The translations under genes were made by a program, and so were the position numbers. The notes under the pieces were generated by a model. It had not been told where the DNA came from. It was given only the letters and a program-made list of their open reading frames with translations, and searched no databases. Below, piece after piece: positions 63,343 through 64,000 of a DNA stretch of 64,000 bases; position 1 is the first letter of the stretch; the number at the start of each line of letters is the position of its first letter. Source of the stretch: Humisphaera borealis (lineage in GTDB: Bacteria > Planctomycetota > Phycisphaerae > Tepidisphaerales > Tepidisphaeraceae); NCBI RefSeq assembly GCF_015169395.1, contig NZ_CP063458.1, forward strand, positions 2,976,001-3,040,000. Reading direction: 5' to 3'.

Positions 63343-63618
63343 ATGATTCGATCCTTCGATGGCGCACTTCTGATCCGCAACGGGCTTTGTCACGCGCTGC
63401 CCGGTGATGCGTCGGAGCCGGTGGTCTTTCCGGTCGACCGCCTCATCACCATGGACGGCACCCGCCCGCAGCCGCCCTACGCCGCCGGTTCCGGCGTGCT
63501 GTTTGGTCGCGTTGTTTATGAAGCCGACGACACGGCAGTTCAACCTCCCTCCTGGGACGCGATCACCACGCGGATTGTCGTCGCCGGCCGATCGAAAAGC
63601 GGTGCCGCAGCCCGGTGA
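63343..63618 (+). CDS. Hypothetical protein upstream of the nucleoside transporter
   Basis: 91 residues, MIRSFDGALLIRNGLCHALPGDASEPVVFPVDRLITMDGTRPQ, then YAAGSGVLFGRVVYEADDTAVQPPSWDAITTRIVV. No signal peptide or named domain. The stop overlaps a possible GTG start of the next gene (GTGA at 63615), typical of coupled genes. An upstream extension of the frame to 63037 lies over ynfA and is rejected. Family not recognised. Confidence 0.5.
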   Translation: MIRSFDGALLIRNGLCHALPGDASEPVVFPVDRLITMDGTRPQPPYAAGSGVLFGRVVYEADDTAVQPPSWDAITTRIVVAGRSKSGAAAR

Positions 63619-64000
63619 ACTGGGGCGTCCCCTATGTCGCACAAACCCCCTTCTTTTGGCCCGCCACTCAAGCGTCGCTAGCCTCGGCCCGCATGATTCT
63701 TGCCGATGCGCCGATCGTCGCCCCCGGAACACTCGCCGAGCGGGCTCAGGCCGCGCTGGGACTTGTCGTTTTCGTACTGATCGTCTGGCTCATCGGGTGG
63801 CTGCGCGGCGCCCGCGGATTTCCCTGGCGGGTGGTCGGCTTTGGCATTGTCCTGCAGTTCGTTTTCGCCGCGATCGTGTTGTTTCTCCCCGGCCTTCTCG
63901 AAAAGATCCAGGCCGCCGTCCAGCAACTCCTCAGCTTCACCGTGGAAGGCTCCAGGATGGTGTTCGGCAACCTCGCCGGTTCCGATGCCCCTGTCTTCTC
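63615..64000 (+). CDS. NupC-like concentrative nucleoside transporter, N-terminal part (runs off the window)
   Basis: 129 residues seen. From ATG 63693 the sequence reads GTLAERAQAALGLVVFVLIVWLIGWLRGARGFPWRVVGFGIVLQFVFAAIVLFL, then KIQAAVQQLLSFTVEGSRMVFGNLAG, the start of the NupC/CNT family (two helices, then the E-G-x-x-x-V-F-G-N segment). It would import nucleosides with protons or sodium. GTG 63615 gives 26 more residues and overlaps the previous gene by four bases. The remaining two-thirds of the gene lie beyond the window. Confidence 0.85.
   Translation, partial: MNWGVPYVAQTPFFWPATQASLASARMILADAPIVAPGTLAERAQAALGLVVFVLIVWLIGWLRGARGFPWRVVGFGIVLQFVFAAIVLFLPGLLEKIQAAVQQLLSFTVEGSRMVFGNLAGSDAPVF

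Overview
The window is a GC-rich (roughly 65%), densely coded chromosomal segment of a planctomycete, most likely of the Phycisphaerae. This is inferred from gene content, not from a marker gene. The pointers are the vWA/ExbB/triple-ExbD cluster, a DUF4159 toroid protein, a PmoA-like (DUF6807) protein, a Ser/Thr kinase with a C-terminal repeat region, Tat-exported sugar isomerase-like and thioredoxin-like proteins, and very alanine/proline-rich tails. I see no rRNA, tRNA or CRISPR array. Core genes are present: tilS, xseA, gyrA, scpB, a class B PBP (PBP2 type), hpt and slyD.

Layout. 1-2.8 kb: a membrane GT-C-like gene cut by the left edge, a TIM-barrel isomerase-like protein and a release-factor-like GGQ protein. 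2.8-4.0 kb: an intact IS630-family element. 4.1-8.2 kb: pilT, a PmoA-like protein, tilS and a small coiled-coil protein. 8.3-11.3 kb: an operon of an SbcD/Mre11-like phosphoesterase and an SbcC/Rad50-like protein that stops just after a CxxC motif. 11.5-25 kb: MFS transporter, SH3-like and GT-C-like proteins, eukaryotic-type glycogen synthase, xseA, a GNAT and a PAS histidine kinase. 25-35 kb: DUF4159 protein, FAD oxidoreductase, lipase-like hydrolase, TlpA-like thioredoxin, MgtC/DUF4010 membrane protein. 35-37 kb: slyD with an IS5-family element sitting exactly in its stop codon. 37-47 kb: gyrA, scpB, a GT4-GT2 fusion and PBP2. 46.8-50 kb: a lower-GC accessory island of orphan toxin-tip and immunity-like genes with Hint-domain fragments. 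50-59 kb: Ser/Thr kinase, then the vWA/ExbB/ExbD cluster. 59-64 kb: hpt, bPH2 protein, 3D-domain protein, response regulator, DUF486, ynfA and the start of a NupC-like nucleoside transporter.

The most striking non-coding signal is a set of mosaic long palindromes between genes, in at least six unrelated sequence families. One family (core GGGTCCGCCTTGGCGGACGC) occurs at five loci. Another has a perfect 33-bp inverted repeat at 5440-5527 and recurs inside the phosphoesterase coding region. The IS630 element has jumped into a third family. Both insertion sequences borrow a stop codon from their TA target. No obviously new complete defence system is visible. The best candidates for new biology are the half-Rad50/phosphoesterase pair and the orphan toxin island.
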